Shown: positions 20,817-31,599 of the stretch, in pieces
Position numbering within the stretch: the stretch's first letter is position 1
Layout: every line of letters starts with the position of its first letter
Source: Ctenosaura bakeri
Taxonomy: Eukaryota > Chordata > Lepidosauria > Squamata > Iguanidae
Reading direction: 5' to 3'
Length of the DNA stretch: 64,000 bases
NCBI GenBank assembly: GCA_948474755.1
Contig: CAOLHI010001155.1
Location: 310,001-374,000, forward strand
Program-made: the position numbers and the translations under genes
Notes under the pieces: model-generated
Databases searched by the model: none
The model's input: the letters and a program-made list of their open reading frames with translations, nothing else
Told to the model about the DNA's origin: nothing

Positions 20817-21725
20817 ATGGTCACTTCTTCCACTCTCCCTACTCAACAGAAATTATCATTGGAGCCACTGCCCAAATCGGATCAATCAAAATCTGATCAA
20901 TACCAATACACTCTTTTAGAGGAGATTAGAAACATAAAGTTGGAAATGAAACAAGAAATGAAAGACCTCATAAGTGAGCTGAAACAAGATTTTAAGACAG
21001 AATTGAAAGGAATCAAGACTGCGTTGGGAGGACTGCAAGAAGATTTGAAAACCACCAAGAACCATGTGATAACATTAGAAACCAAAATGAAAGAGACAGA
21101 AGAAAGTATAGAAAATTTGACATGACAGCAAGAACTTCTCCTGGATGAAAAAACATTATCTGATTTGAAGCTAAGATAAAATTGTTTAAAAATAAGAGGT
21201 TTGATGGAACATAAAGAAGAGAACCTATATGAAAGGTTGATCCCAGCCTTAGCTGATTATCTAAATATATCTTGTGAAGTAATGGGATGGGAAATTGATA
21301 AAATGTACAGAATAGAACTGAGAATTGCCAGAGAAAGAAAACTACCTCGAGATATTATGGTATATTTCATCTGAAAGAAGACTAGAGATTTAATTCAAAA
21401 GAGTTTAGAAGTTGATCTTATAACTGATAAAATGAAGTTTCATATTTATAAAGATATACCACCAAGAATCTTGTGCAAAAGGATTGAATATAAATTTTTA
21501 ACGACTTTTCTAAAGTGTCAAAACATATTATGGGGAAAACTTGAAGGCCTCAGCTTTCCCTTTAGAGAGAAACAATTCAAAATGGATACGATACAGGAAG
21601 CAAAGATTTTTATGAAGAAATTTGGGAAAGACCAATGGAAATGTAAGCCTCAAGAAGAAGAAGGAATAGCGGACACACAATTTGAAGTAGATCAAAAGAA
21701 AACTGCAGATCAAGAAGAAGACTAG
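20817..21725 (+). pseudogene. L1 ORF1 (RNA-binding coiled-coil protein)
   Basis: ORF1p coats LINE RNA as a trimer. Residues about 40-102 of the first frame are a Lys/Glu-rich coiled coil with heptad-like spacing (EMKDLISELKQDFKTEL). After the stop at 21123 the same protein continues (LKIRGL, then LADYLNISCEVMGWEIDKMY near 21250-21310, then ARERKLPRDIMVYF near 21330-21373), which is the RRM-like and C-terminal domain with the conserved Arg-rich block. A further stop at 21372 follows, and the last piece ends at 21725. The total length, about 300 residues, is normal for L1 ORF1. The ATG at 20817 has a good context (AAAATGG). Confidence 0.75.
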
Positions 21726-21833
21726 GAGGGGGAGTAACTAGATATGAGACAGAGAATAAAGATAGAGAAGGTTTAGAAGAAGAAAACAATTAGAACTTAG
21801 AACAGCTCATAAAACTGTAAGAAATAGATCTGA

Positions 21834-24800
21834 AGAGCCTTTCTTGGAATGTTAAAGGAATTCTTACTCCCCAGAAAAGGAAAAAAATATTTCACTATAT
21901 AGAGAAGAAAAAACTAGATGTAATATGCTTACAAAAAATTCGTGTGCAACTCTCTAAAGTTCATCTAATTCAAAATTAAAAATTAGGTAATGAATTTGTT
22001 TCTGTTCCAAATAAAAATAAAAGAGGTGTAGTCCTCTACGTGAAACCAATAATAAATTCTAAAGAATTCTCAAAGACGGGGCAGGATGTTATGTCGCAGT
22101 TGAAATAAATTGGCAAAATCAACAAATTCTATTAGTAGGATTATATGGCCCTGTACTAAACAAGGAAATTTCTATAAACAATTAGATAAGAAGATCTCCG
22201 GTCTAGCATACAGTAAGATAATTGTCTTCGGTGACTGGAATGGGATGATTAATCCAAGTTTGGATAAAAAACCAGAAAAGACGATAAAGAAAAACCAAGG
22301 AAAGCTTCCCTCGTCATTTGATTCGATGGTAGACAATCTTGAGTTAATTGATCCATGGCGACCTCTGTACGAACCAGCACAAGACTGCACATTTTACTCT
22401 GAACCTCATGCCTCACTTTCAAGAATAGATATGTTTCTAGTCTCCAAGTCTATGATTTATACCATTTTTAAGCAAGAGATATGCTCTCAAAATCTTTCAG
22501 ATCATAACCCAATATCATTAATTCTAAAGAAGAGATCAGAAGGCATATTCAGTTGGAGACTAAATGAGAAGCTCTTGTTAGAAAACAAGTTAATAACTAA
22601 AATTAACGACCTACTAAAGCTATATTTTGAGGAAAATTTAAATAAAGATATCAATCTTGGAACTGTGTGGGATGCTGGGAAAGCAGTTATTTGAGGCTAT
22701 CTTATCCATCACAGAGATTAACAAAAGAAAGAGAGAGAATATTCAGAAAATCAATGAGGAGATAAAAAATAAAGAGAAGAAGCTAAATGCGGACCCAACA
22801 AATAAATCTATACAGAAAGAAATAAAGATACTCCAGAAACAATCAGAGACCCAAATAAATACCGAGCTTAATAATAAACTGCTATATGAGAGGCAACACC
22901 ATTTTGAATGGGCCAATAAAGCTGGTAAATGGTTGGCTCTCCAACTGAAAAAGAAAAGAGAGAAAACACTGATTACTAAAATAAAGAGTGGCAAAACTAT
23001 ATTTACTGATTCTTCTAAGATAAGGAAAATCTTCACAAACTACTTTTCAGCATTATATAAAGATCAAGACTTAAATTATGAATCTATAAAAATCTATCTA
23101 TCCCAGCAAAATGTAAAGACTTTAACAGAAGAACAGAGGAAGATACTAAATAGTTGAATTACAATGGCAGAAGTGACAGAAGCAATTCGCAAAGCAAAAG
23201 AAGGGAAATCCCCTGGCCCAAATGGTTATTCAGCGTCCTTCTATAAAACCTTTCAACAGCAGTTATTGCCTATTCTTCAAAATATTATGAATGAGGCACG
23301 GCAGGGGACCATTCCCAATTCTTGGAAAGAAACACATAATACTGATTCATAAGAAAGGATCAGCCAATTTCTTTATTAAATACAGATTATAAACTTTTTA
23401 CTGCTATATTGACCAATAGATTAAAGAGAGTCCTTCAAGAAATGATACCAGAAGAACAAGCCGGATTTATCCCCGGGAGACAAATAAAAGACAATCTAAA
23501 ATATAATTAATATAATCAAGCTTTATGAAAATCATCCCCCCAAAAAATTAGCTGCCATTTTTTTGGACATTGAAAAGGCCTTGGACACCATCAGTTGGAA
23601 ATTTATGATGAATATTTGCCAAAAAATGAATATGAGAGAAAGATTTCTGAACTTGATTAAAGCCATATACTCTACCCAATTGGCACAAGTTGTTGTAAAT
23701 GGTCAGAAATCTGAAAAATTTAAAGTGCAAAGAGGAACGAGACAGGGATGTCCTTTATTTTCCCTCTTATTTTTGGTGGTGATCGAAGTTTTGATTGCAA
23801 ATATTAGAAATAACCCTAAACTAAAGGGGACTAAACTAAGAGGCAATGAATATAACATTCGAGCCTGCACAGATGATCTTGTTGTTACTTTGGAAGATCT
23901 TAATTACAGTTTAAATGTGTTCAAAACCATTCTGAAAGATTTTGAAAAACAATCAGATTTAAAAATTAATAAGAAAAAACAACTGTATTAACCAAAAATA
24001 CTTCTGAAGAGGAGGAAACCTTAATATCACAATTAATGGGATTTACCATCATTAAGAAAGTTAAATATTTAGGAATTTTAATTACAAAAAAAAAATTCTG
24101 ATCTCTCTAAAAACTTTTAAGAAAAAATATGGAAGGACATTCTGAAAGATTTAAAAAACTGGAACAACTTGAGATTATTGTTTTTGGGGAAAATGCAGCT
24201 GAGAAGATGTCTATCCGACCAAAGATCCTCTACCTATTTCAGACAATCTCAATTATACATAGTGACAAAATTACCAAAGGTTGGCAGAAAGAAATTTCTA
24301 AATTTATATGGGGAGGAAAAAAAACGAAAGTAAAATTGAAAATTCAAGAAGATGCAAAAGAGAGAGGAGGTGTAGCATTGCCAAATTTGGTGTTATACTA
24401 TCATACTTGCTGCTTCAACTGGATACAAGACTGGATCAATCTAGATAACACCAAATTATTAAATCTAGAAGGAAAGGCTCTTTGGTCAGGTTGGCACTTT
24501 TACTTATGGTACAATAAGGCCAAAAATAATAGAGAATTTAACCACCATTGCATAAGGAAAACCCTATTAAATGTCTTGAGAGTTTGTCCGAAAACTCCCC
24601 AGTGGGTTTCCCCTCATGAGGCCTATTATAAAAAATAAAATATATTATTCAATAAATGGATAAAATACAAAGATCTGGTTGAGAAGCAACAAGATCATGT
24701 AAAAATTAGATCTCAGCAAGAATTGAATGAATCTGGGATTAAGTACCATTGGCTCTTATACAGACAGCTCAGAGAAAAACTAAGAATTGATATTAAATTA

Positions 24801-25425
24801 AATGACTACCAAGTAAGGGAGGACGATATGACTGCAATTTTATGTTCAAGAAAAGCTAAACCCATCTCTTCCATTTATAGAATTCTTTTATGATGGACCT
24901 TAGAGGATGAGCCTGTTAAATCATCTATGATTAAATGGGCACAAAATGTCTCCCATCCAATTCCCATGGAACAATGAGAGAAAATCTGGATATAATGAGT
25001 TAAATATACAGCATGTCAAGATATCAAGGAAAAATTATATAAGATATATTTGCGATGGTATCTTACACCTGTAAAATTGTCTAAAGCGTATCGTAATTAT
25101 TCAAACGAATGCTGGAAATGTGGTCAAGGAACTGGTACTTTTTATCATCAGTGATGGATGTGCAAAATTGTCAAAAAATTTTGGAAGGTTATTCACATTC
25201 AAATAGAGAAAATGTTAGGTTTTTAGTTTGAAATGTCTCCAGAACTCTATCTATTATCTATAATGGGTGATGGTCTAGAAAAAAAAGGCTTGAAATCAAC
25301 TGTTTTACATGGCAACTGCTGATAGGATGTTGTTAGCACAAAAATGGAAATCAGAAAATATGGGAGATAAAACTGTATGACATGATACAAATGGATAGGT
25401 TTAGTTATGTACTAAGAAATATTCC
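21834..25425 (+). pseudogene. L1 ORF2 (endonuclease-reverse transcriptase), broken
   Basis: It starts with the exonuclease-endonuclease-phosphatase fold (SLSWNVKGILTPQKRKKI near 21837, DVICLQKIRV near 21919). The domain continues after frame changes with VFGDWNGMINP (about 22222), SRIDMFLVS (about 22417) and SDHNPISL (about 22498). RT follows from 23164 (GKSPGPNGYSASFYK), FLDIEKALDTISW (23563 region) and GTRQGCPLFSLLF. The motif C equivalent reads CTDDLV near 23866 instead of YADDL, so the Tyr-Ala pair is lost. The C-terminal zinc knuckle (CWKCGQGTGTFYHQ) is at about 25108-25152, with a stop inside. At least eight breaks make it inactive. Confidence 0.8.
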
Positions 25426-25461
25426 TTGCAAGAAATATTCTTCCCATTGGTGTTTTTCGTT

Positions 25462-25483
25462 CTACTTCCTTGCAAGGAAGTAG
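25462..25483. repeat. Perfect 22-bp palindrome at the L1/DIRS join
   Basis: CTACTTCCTTGCAAGGAAGTAG is its own reverse complement. The core TTCCTTGCAAG also occurs 36 bases upstream inside a direct repeat of AAGAAATATTC (25417-25440 region). Confidence 0.7.
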
Positions 25484-25499
25484 GAAGAGCTCACCTAGA

Positions 25500-26960
25500 G
25501 AAGATTGACATCTTTGCTACTCAAGGGCACTGTTGAGAAAATTCCACCTTGGTACAAAAGGAACAGATACTTCTCCCGGTACTTCATGATTCCAAAATGA
25601 CATGGTGATCTGTGTTCCATGCTGGATCTACATGGTGTCAACAAGTATATATGCCCACAGAAGTTCAAGATGGTGACCCTGGCTTCCATTCTTCCCTTCT
25701 TCAGGAGAGCGGAATGGTTCACTTCAGTAGATCTGTGGGATGCATGTTTTCACGTCGCTATTCACCCACAGCACAGGAAGTACCTTCACTTCATGATAGG
25801 ACAGGACCTCTACCAATACAAAGTCCTTCTCTTTGGACTTTCAGAAGCTCCAAGAGTTTTCATGAAGTGTATGGCTATGGTGATCTCTTCTCTCAGGACT
25901 CGGGGTGTGCTACCCATACTTCAACACTGGTTGCTGGTAGCATCTTGCAGGAACAAGTTGTACACAGACTTACATCTGAATCTGCCTCTTCTACAATGTT
26001 TGGGTCTCAGTGTCGATTCCAAAAAAATCAGTGTTGGAACTTACTCGTCATATAGACTTCATAGAATCCATTGGGTTCCTGTCTGAGGAATTCCTTTCTC
26101 CCACTTCAGAGGGCTCAGACCCGACACGATGCAGTCATTCATGGTCTCTGCTATGCCAAGTGGTTGGATCCAGCATCTGCTAGGCTTGATGGCCACCACT
26201 AAGACCATGACTTTTCTCTCTTGCCTGAAGTTTCAGTCACTCCAATACTGGTTCATCAGGTGTTTGAATCCACTCCGTGATTATCAGCGTAGTAGGATAA
26301 CAGTACCATCCACAGTCAGGAAGTTGCATCTCTGGTGGATCTCCATGAACAAACTATGTTCAGGCATGCCATTCAAGCTGCTACAGTCCACCGTAGTGGT
26401 GACCACAGATTCATCTTTGTTGGGATGAGGTGCACACTGTGGCTCCACTATCCTGCAGAGTCATTGGTCACCTCAAGAAAGGAGTTTATATATCAGTGTG
26501 CTAAAACTGTGGGAAATCTTGAAGACGCCAATGTCTTTCAAGAGGTTGCTCTGTCAGACAGTGGTTCAGGTGGTCTTGGACAAATGACCATAGTGTGTTT
26601 TCTAAAACATTGGGGGGGCACCCTCTTGGCCACTCTGCAACACCTCACTACCTGCCTCTGGGACTGGTGTGTAGTAAGATGTATAGATTCCGTAACCATC
26701 CACGTTGCGGGAACAAGCAATGCCCTAGCAGATCCACTGAGTCGCAGCAAAGTTCTGCAACACAAGGGAACCTTATTTCACCAAGTGTATCTGGACATTA
26801 TAAATTGTTGGGGAACTCCACTGCAAGGCACAACAGCAAATCTTGTCAGTTCTGCTCTACAGTGGGAGCAGCCAGAGGGTTGCTAGGGGACTTGTTCCTC
26901 TTTTGCTGGACAGGCAGTATGGTCTACCTGTTCCCTCCCTTTCTGCTATTAGGGAGAGTG
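25500..26960 (+). pseudogene. DIRS pol relic: reverse transcriptase and RNase H (copy E)
   Basis: RT is mostly in one frame: KGTVEKIPP near 25515, DLHGVNKYICPQKFKMV (25622-25672), VDLWDACFHVAIHPQHRKY (motif A region, about 25727) and LLFGLSEAPRVFMKCM (about 25830). The motif C segment is decayed (LQHWLLVAS where YVDDWL is expected). RNase H reads VVVTTDSSLLG near 26395 and HVAGTSNALADPLSR near 26700. The last DIRS pol block appears as LVYLFPPFLLL near 26915 in another frame. Several stops break it. Confidence 0.8.
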
Positions 26961-27119
26961 ATAGCGAAACTGACACTAAATTGTTCAGATGCCATCTTGA
27001 TAGCTCCATTTTTGCCCAGGCAACCATGCTTTGGAAAACTTCTAGACATGTCTCTGACGAGATCTCCTCTCCCACTCCAATGGGCAGGTCCTCATGCAGG
27101 CATTCCACTACTTCATCTG

Positions 27120-28125
27120 TCCACTTGGAGGATAATGCACTAGACTCTTCAAAGCTTTGTTCAGTCTTTGAAGCCACTAACTTTACTCTACTAAGAGATC
27201 TTACTTCTATGAATGGAGGAAGTTTTGTGATTTCTCCAATAATGGATCTGAACCAACATCTCCTCCAATGGTGTTGACAGTACTGCATTCCTCCTCCAGT
27301 GGTGTTGACAGTACTGCATAGGAGTGGGACCTAGCCTTCTCACTAAAGGTCTATGTCTCAGCAATAGTGGCTCATCAACAGTTTGATGGATCTTCCACAA
27401 CTTTCTTCAAGGATCCTACTGTTAAGAATTTTCTAAAGAGACTGTCTCATCTGTACCCAGCAGTCTCTCTCCCAATACCTCCTTGGTCACTATCTTTGGC
27501 GTTGTTGCAACTCATGAAACATCCCTTTGAGCTCATGGCTTCAGCAGATGACTGTCTACTAACTCTTAAAACTGTTTTCTTCATGGCTATAACTTCAGCT
27601 TTATGCTCTGGTGAATTAACAGCACTGCATTCTGATGAAACTTTACTGGTGTTTCACTGGGACAAAGTAGTCTTCTGCCTGGACATTTCTTCCTTACCCA
27701 AAGTAGTGTCAGAGTTCCACCTGTCTTCACAATCTTTTATCCTCAGTCGACTACTCAGTTGGAGAAATTGCTATACTCCTTGGATGTCCATTGCACTCCT
27801 ACCTTCTACACTCATAGGAACTCTACATTTAGACAGTCGACCGGTCTTTTCATTTGCTATGGTGGCCATCATAGAGGGGACAAAGTATCAGCCCAACTCC
27901 TCTCCAAGTGGGTGGTGGACACTGTTTGCCTTGCATACAAACTTGTGAAACAACCAGTACCCAGCTCCTTGAGAGCATATCCTACTGGGCCATCTCATCC
28001 TCTTCAGCTGCATTAAGTGGCGTCCCATTGCTGGACCTCTGTAGGACCACTACCTGGTCACAACCTTCCATCTTTATTTGCCACTACAGGCTCGACTTTC
28101 ATGCCAGAAAGGATATGAGTTTTTG
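27120..28125 (+). pseudogene. DIRS tyrosine recombinase, full length but inactive (copy E)
   Basis: The core-binding domain (TKRSYFYEWRKFCDF near 27190, FSLKVYVSAIVAHQQFDGSS near 27335-27390) contains a tandem duplication at about 27258-27320. The catalytic domain is open from 27367: DPTVKNFLKRLSHLYP, then LLTLKTVFFMAITSALCSGEL. Compared with SARRASEL in copy B, the catalytic arginine position is now LC, so the first active-site Arg is lost. The HxxR box near 27975 reads YPTG with a shift, again losing the His and Arg. The C-terminal block IFICHYRLD near 28070-28096 keeps the tyrosine. The protein is therefore dead by point decay as well as frame breaks. Confidence 0.75.
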
Positions 28126-28191
28126 CTGTGTGGTGCTAGCCTACAGTGAGCTGAGCCTCCATTCTCTGGTAAGCATTGTAGTCACCTGTTG

Positions 28192-28217
28192 TTTGAGACA
28201 CAGAGACCATGAAGAAG
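28192..28217 (+). repeat. Right terminal inverted repeat of DIRS copy E
   Basis: CAGAGACCATGAAGAAG at 28201-28217 is the reverse complement of CTTCTTCATGGTCTCTG, seen at about 225 and 1910 at the left ends of copies A and B. The bases just beyond (ACAGGTTGCTTACCTGTAAC) recur, inverted, at about 30155. Confidence 0.7.
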
Positions 28218-28339
28218 TACAGGTTGCTTACCTGTAACTGTGGTACTTTGAGTGGTCATCTCAATATCTCAACACCTTTTTTGCCTTAGTTTTCTCCCAA
28301 AAGGAAAAAGGTACTCAATCCAGGGAGTGGGGATCAAGT

Positions 28340-29851
28340 GTGGAAGTGGCAGAAACTCAGCATAATATAAATAGGGACATAGTACAGGTATACCTGGCTA
28401 CTCTAAATGAATTCAAGTATCTAGGGCCAGATGAACTACATCCAAGGATATTAAAAGAACTGACAGAAGTAATTTTAGAACCACTGGCATTACTCTTTGA
28501 GAGTGGAGAACAGGGAAAGTCTAAGCAGACTGGAGAAGAGCAAATGTTGTCCTTATCTTCAAAAAGCCAAAAAAAAAAAAAAAGAGGACCCAAATAATTA
28601 TCGCCCAGTCAGCCAGACATCAATACCTGGAAAGATTCTAAGCAGATCTTTAAGCAGATAGTTTGTAATTACTTAGAAAGCAATGCCGTAATCACTAAAA
28701 GTCAACATGGATAGTCAACATGCCAGACTAATCTTATCTCTTTTTATGATAGAGTTACAAGCTTGATAGATGAAGAGAATGCTGTGGACATAGCATATCT
28801 TGATTTCAGGAAGGCCTTTGACAAAGTTCCCCATGACATTCTTGCCAAAAGGTAATACAATATGGGCTGGAGAGTGCTACTGTTATGTAGATTTGTAATT
28901 GGTTGACTGACTGAACCCAAAGAGTGCTCACCAATGGCTCCTCTTCATCCTGGAGAGAAGTGACTGATGGGGTGCCACAGGGTTCTTTCCTGGGCCCGGT
29001 GCTATTATCAATGACTTGGATGAAGGAATAGAGAGCATGCTGATCAAATTTGCAGATGATACCAAATTGAGAGAGGTTGCTAATTTCCCAGAAGGCAGGA
29101 TCAAAATTCAAAATGACCTTGACAGATTGGAGAGCTGGGCCAAAGCTAACAAAGTGAGTTTCAACAGAGGGAAATGTAAAAACCTACACCTAGGCAGAAA
29201 AAAATGGAATGCACAAATAAAGGATGGGAGACACCTGCCTGGACAACAGTATGTGTGAAAGGGATCTAGGAGTCTTAGTAGACCACAAACTGAACATGAG
29301 TCCGTGGTGTGATGCGGCAGTCAAGAAAACCAGTGCGATTCCTGGTTGCATCAATAGGAGTATGGTGTCTAGATCGAGGAAAGTAATAGTACCACTCTAT
29401 TCTGCTTTGGTCTGACCTCATCTGGAATACTGTGTCTAGTTCTGAGCACCTCATTTCAAGAAGGATATTGACAAGCTGGAACATGTTGGGAGGAGGGTGA
29501 CCAAAATGCTGGAGGGTCTGGAAGCCATGACGTACGAGGAGCGTCTTAGGGAGCTGGATATGTTTAGTCTGCAGAAGAGAAGGTTAAGAGAGGACATGAT
29601 AGACATGTTCAAATATTTGAAAGACTGTCATATCAAAGAAGGAACAGGCTTGTTTTCCACTGCTCCAGAAACTAGGACAAGGGGCAATGAATTCAAGCTA
29701 CAGGAAAAGAGATTCCACATGAACCTCAGGAAGAACTTCGTGACAGTCAGAACTGGCTGGCAGTGGAACATGCTGCCTTGGAGTGTGGTGGAGTGTCCTT
29801 CTTTGGAGGTTTTTAAACAGAGGCTGGATGGCCATCTGTTGGGAGTGCTTT
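28340..29851 (+). pseudogene. CR1 ORF2 reverse transcriptase, decayed
   Basis: The reading begins PDELHPRILKELTEVI (about 28425) and reaches the NYRPVSQTSIPGK motif near 28593. It continues with SQHG, then VDIAYLDFRKAFDKVPHD (motif A, about 28790-28836), [13 protein letters not shown] (motif B, about 28966), and IKFADDTKLREVANFPEGR (motif C, 29044-29100). The thumb and C-terminal block ends in LEAMTYEERLRELDMFSL (29520 region) and WSVVECPSLEVFKQRLDGHL (about 29785-29845), the standard CR1 C-terminus. Frames change at about 28620, 28850, 29010 and 29255. Motif C Asp residues are intact, but the gene is not functional. Confidence 0.85.
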
Positions 29852-29937
29852 GATGTGTGTTCCTGCATAGCAGGGGTTTGGACTCAATGGCTCCGTGGTC
29901 TCTTCCAACTCTAGAATTCTATGATTCTATCTGTGCC
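28340..29937 (+). mobile_element. CR1 LINE, RT part of ORF2 to 3' end
   Basis: This is a 5'-truncated CR1 of about 1.6 kb with the usual 3' end: a GGACTCAATGG...CTCTTCCAACTCTA block and the octamer-like ATTCTATGATTCTAT at 29916-29931. CR1 insertions have no poly(A) and often no duplication, and none is seen. An A15 run at about 28569 is an expanded lysine codon tract inside RT. Confidence 0.85.
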
Positions 29938-29939
29938 CT

Positions 29940-30175
29940 CACACAACACTGCCCTACCTCCCCTCTTTCAGATACCTGTTCTTCTGACAGACTTGAAAAC
30001 TGAGTGGAAAGTATCTTGGCAGGCTGGATCATGCACAGTATGTGAGACGGGTCTGGGCTTCCCACCAAGCTACCCAGCTCTGCAACTTTCTGGCAAGGTC
30101 TGTGTGCATGCACAAACCTCATTGTTTGAGGGCACAGATGACCTCTTGAAGAACCAAGTTACAGGTAAGCAACTT
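29940..30175 (-). mobile_element. DIRS terminal-region fragment, inverted
   Basis: On the minus strand this reads AAGTTGCTTACCTGTAACTT and GAGGTCATCTGTGCCCTC, matching the sequence beyond the right end of copy E (28218-28260) and the GGGTCATCTGTGCCTGCGC leader of copy A (about 256). It is therefore an inverted DIRS end. Confidence 0.5.
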
Positions 30176-30189
30176 GTTCATCTGAAGCT

Positions 30190-30531
30190 TCAGAGTCCAT
30201 GCTTGGGGAAGCTCATGTCTGTATCTTTCTCTGATGCCTCCCTTTTGTGTTTCTGGAGTCTTTGATCTGGATGGAAATGGAATCCATAGCCAACAGACCA
30301 TTTTCTTCATGCAGTTGGAGGACAGTGAATTGACCTGCAAGGTTACATCGAGAAGATTTCACTCTAGTATTCCAAGTTGAGTGTACCCTATAGATTATTC
30401 TCATAATCTGATCTACAACTGATTGTATTACTGTGGGTTCCATAATATTGCTTTTGGGCTCCACTGAACTAATCCTCCTTTCAGGACAAGGGTTTGGAGT
30501 TGTCCATTCCTTTCCAGTCTATTGCCCCTTT
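30190..30531 (-). pseudogene. Possible DIRS gag-like fragment, inverted
   Basis: An 83-codon minus-strand frame (30213-30464) and neighbouring short frames sit next to the inverted DIRS end. Part of the segment (30405-30531) is repeated at 31425-31553. I see no zinc module or other recognisable domain. The assignment is by neighbourhood only. Confidence 0.25.
30405..30531. repeat. About 125-bp direct repeat, copy 1
   Basis: Starts CTGATCTACAACTGATTGTA and ends CAGTCTATTGCCCC. A diverged copy lies at 31425-31553 (TCAGATCTACTATTGACTGTA to CAATCTATTGCCCC). The shared core is GGACAAGGGTTTGGAGTTGT. The family is unknown to me. Confidence 0.6.
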
Positions 30532-30550
30532 ACAGCAACATCCCCTAAAC

Positions 30551-30845
30551 CACAGTTTTTTAAACTGTGTGTCACAACACATTAGTGTGTTGGCTGCAGA
30601 GTGTAGGTGTGTCATGTGAATGTAATGGGTGGAGAGGCTGCCTCTCCCACCGGCACAGTGTGGCCAGAATGAACGGGTTGCCTCTGCCACTGCTGCCCCA
30701 GGCTGAGGAAGACTCTGGCAGCAGCAGGCCAGGCTCGGGTGGAGGAGCTGCCTCCACTTACTGAATTACTTGCTGAATTAATATGATATGAAATGATGCA
30801 AGTCTAAAAAGTGTGTCACCAACATGAAAAGTTTGGAAAGCTCTG
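30551..30845. mobile_element. Non-autonomous hAT element with 8-bp duplication
   Basis: The ends are CACAGTTTTTTAAACTGTGT and, reversed, CAGAGCTTTCCAAACTTTTC. They are flanked by a perfect 8-bp duplication CCCTAAAC (30543-30550 and 30846-30853), the hAT hallmark. It is 295 bp long with no transposase. It interrupts the inverted DIRS-like segment. Confidence 0.75.
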
Positions 30846-31424
30846 CCCTAAACCATCCCTCTTTTGGTTGGTTCTTGACTTCTTTTTTCATAATTGTGTT
30901 TTATCCTCTTCATACACCTTTCTTATGTTGGTCTGTCTGCCCTCTTAATCTCCTCTATATTCCTTTCCTTACCTGTGTCCACCTCATTTGGTCTCTCTTC
31001 TCCTATGATCTCTTCTGTGTCTTCTTCAGGTTGTTCCATCTGCTTCTTCTTTGATTTCCTCTGTTTTCCTTTCTTGCTCCACTATTTCTGCTCATTTCCC
31101 CCCTCCGCTGTCCATCTTGGAGCTGTGTATGTAGACTGCTTCTCTCTGTCTGTTTCTCTTCTACCACAGCTATGACTCTAGATGATGTCTTTCCTCAGGC
31201 TCTGGACAAGAGATCACCAAACTCAGTCATTATGGTATTGTTAGATACCCTGACAGGACCCTATTGTGATCCAGGTAGTGGGAAATGAAGTGGTGCCGCC
31301 CAACTTGTTTTCCTAATAATTTTAAAAAATGACAGTTACCCAATATTTACTGGCAACAGCATGCTCAATGCTGAAAATAGAAAAAATGGAGTAATATACT
31401 AATCTCTGCTGTCATTTAGCACAT

Positions 31425-31553
31425 TGTTGTCATCAGATCTACTATTGACTGTATTACTGTGGGCTCCACAATATTATTTCTGGACTCCACTGAATTCATT
31501 GTACTTTCAGGACAAGGGTTTGGAGTTGTCCATTTCTTTCCAATCTATTGCCC
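31425..31553. repeat. About 125-bp direct repeat, copy 2
   Basis: Diverged direct repeat of 30405-30531, about 1 kb apart. The spacer holds a hAT MITE and CT-rich sequence. Confidence 0.6.
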
Positions 31554-31599
31554 CTTACCCATTTGGTTATTTCCTTAGACCAAAGGTATACAATTAAAA

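Larger units (their letters stand above)
20598..25425 (+). mobile_element. Long L1 with ORF1 and ORF2 (decayed)
   Basis: Contains an AT-rich leader, ORF1 (20817-21725) and ORF2 (about 21834-25425) in the usual L1 order, with about 110 bp between the ORFs. Both ORFs have several stops and frameshifts. The 3' end is cut inside the ORF2 C-terminus at about 25425, where an 11-base direct repeat and a palindrome mark the join with DIRS copy E. There is no 3' UTR or poly(A). Confidence 0.8.
25484..28217 (+). mobile_element. DIRS-like retrotransposon copy E (pol, recombinase, right end)
   Basis: The copy lacks its left end and gag. It begins near the start of pol, contains RT and RNase H (about 25500-26960) and the tyrosine recombinase (about 27120-28120). 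It ends with the right terminal repeat, the reverse complement of the left ends of copies A, B and D. Together with copy B it supplies the complete gene order of this DIRS family. Confidence 0.8.

Noticed and set aside
30824..31175. Leu/Phe-rich plus-strand frames resembling a membrane protein
   Set aside because: They are translations of CT-rich DNA, with overlapping frames equally open. No start context or conservation sign.
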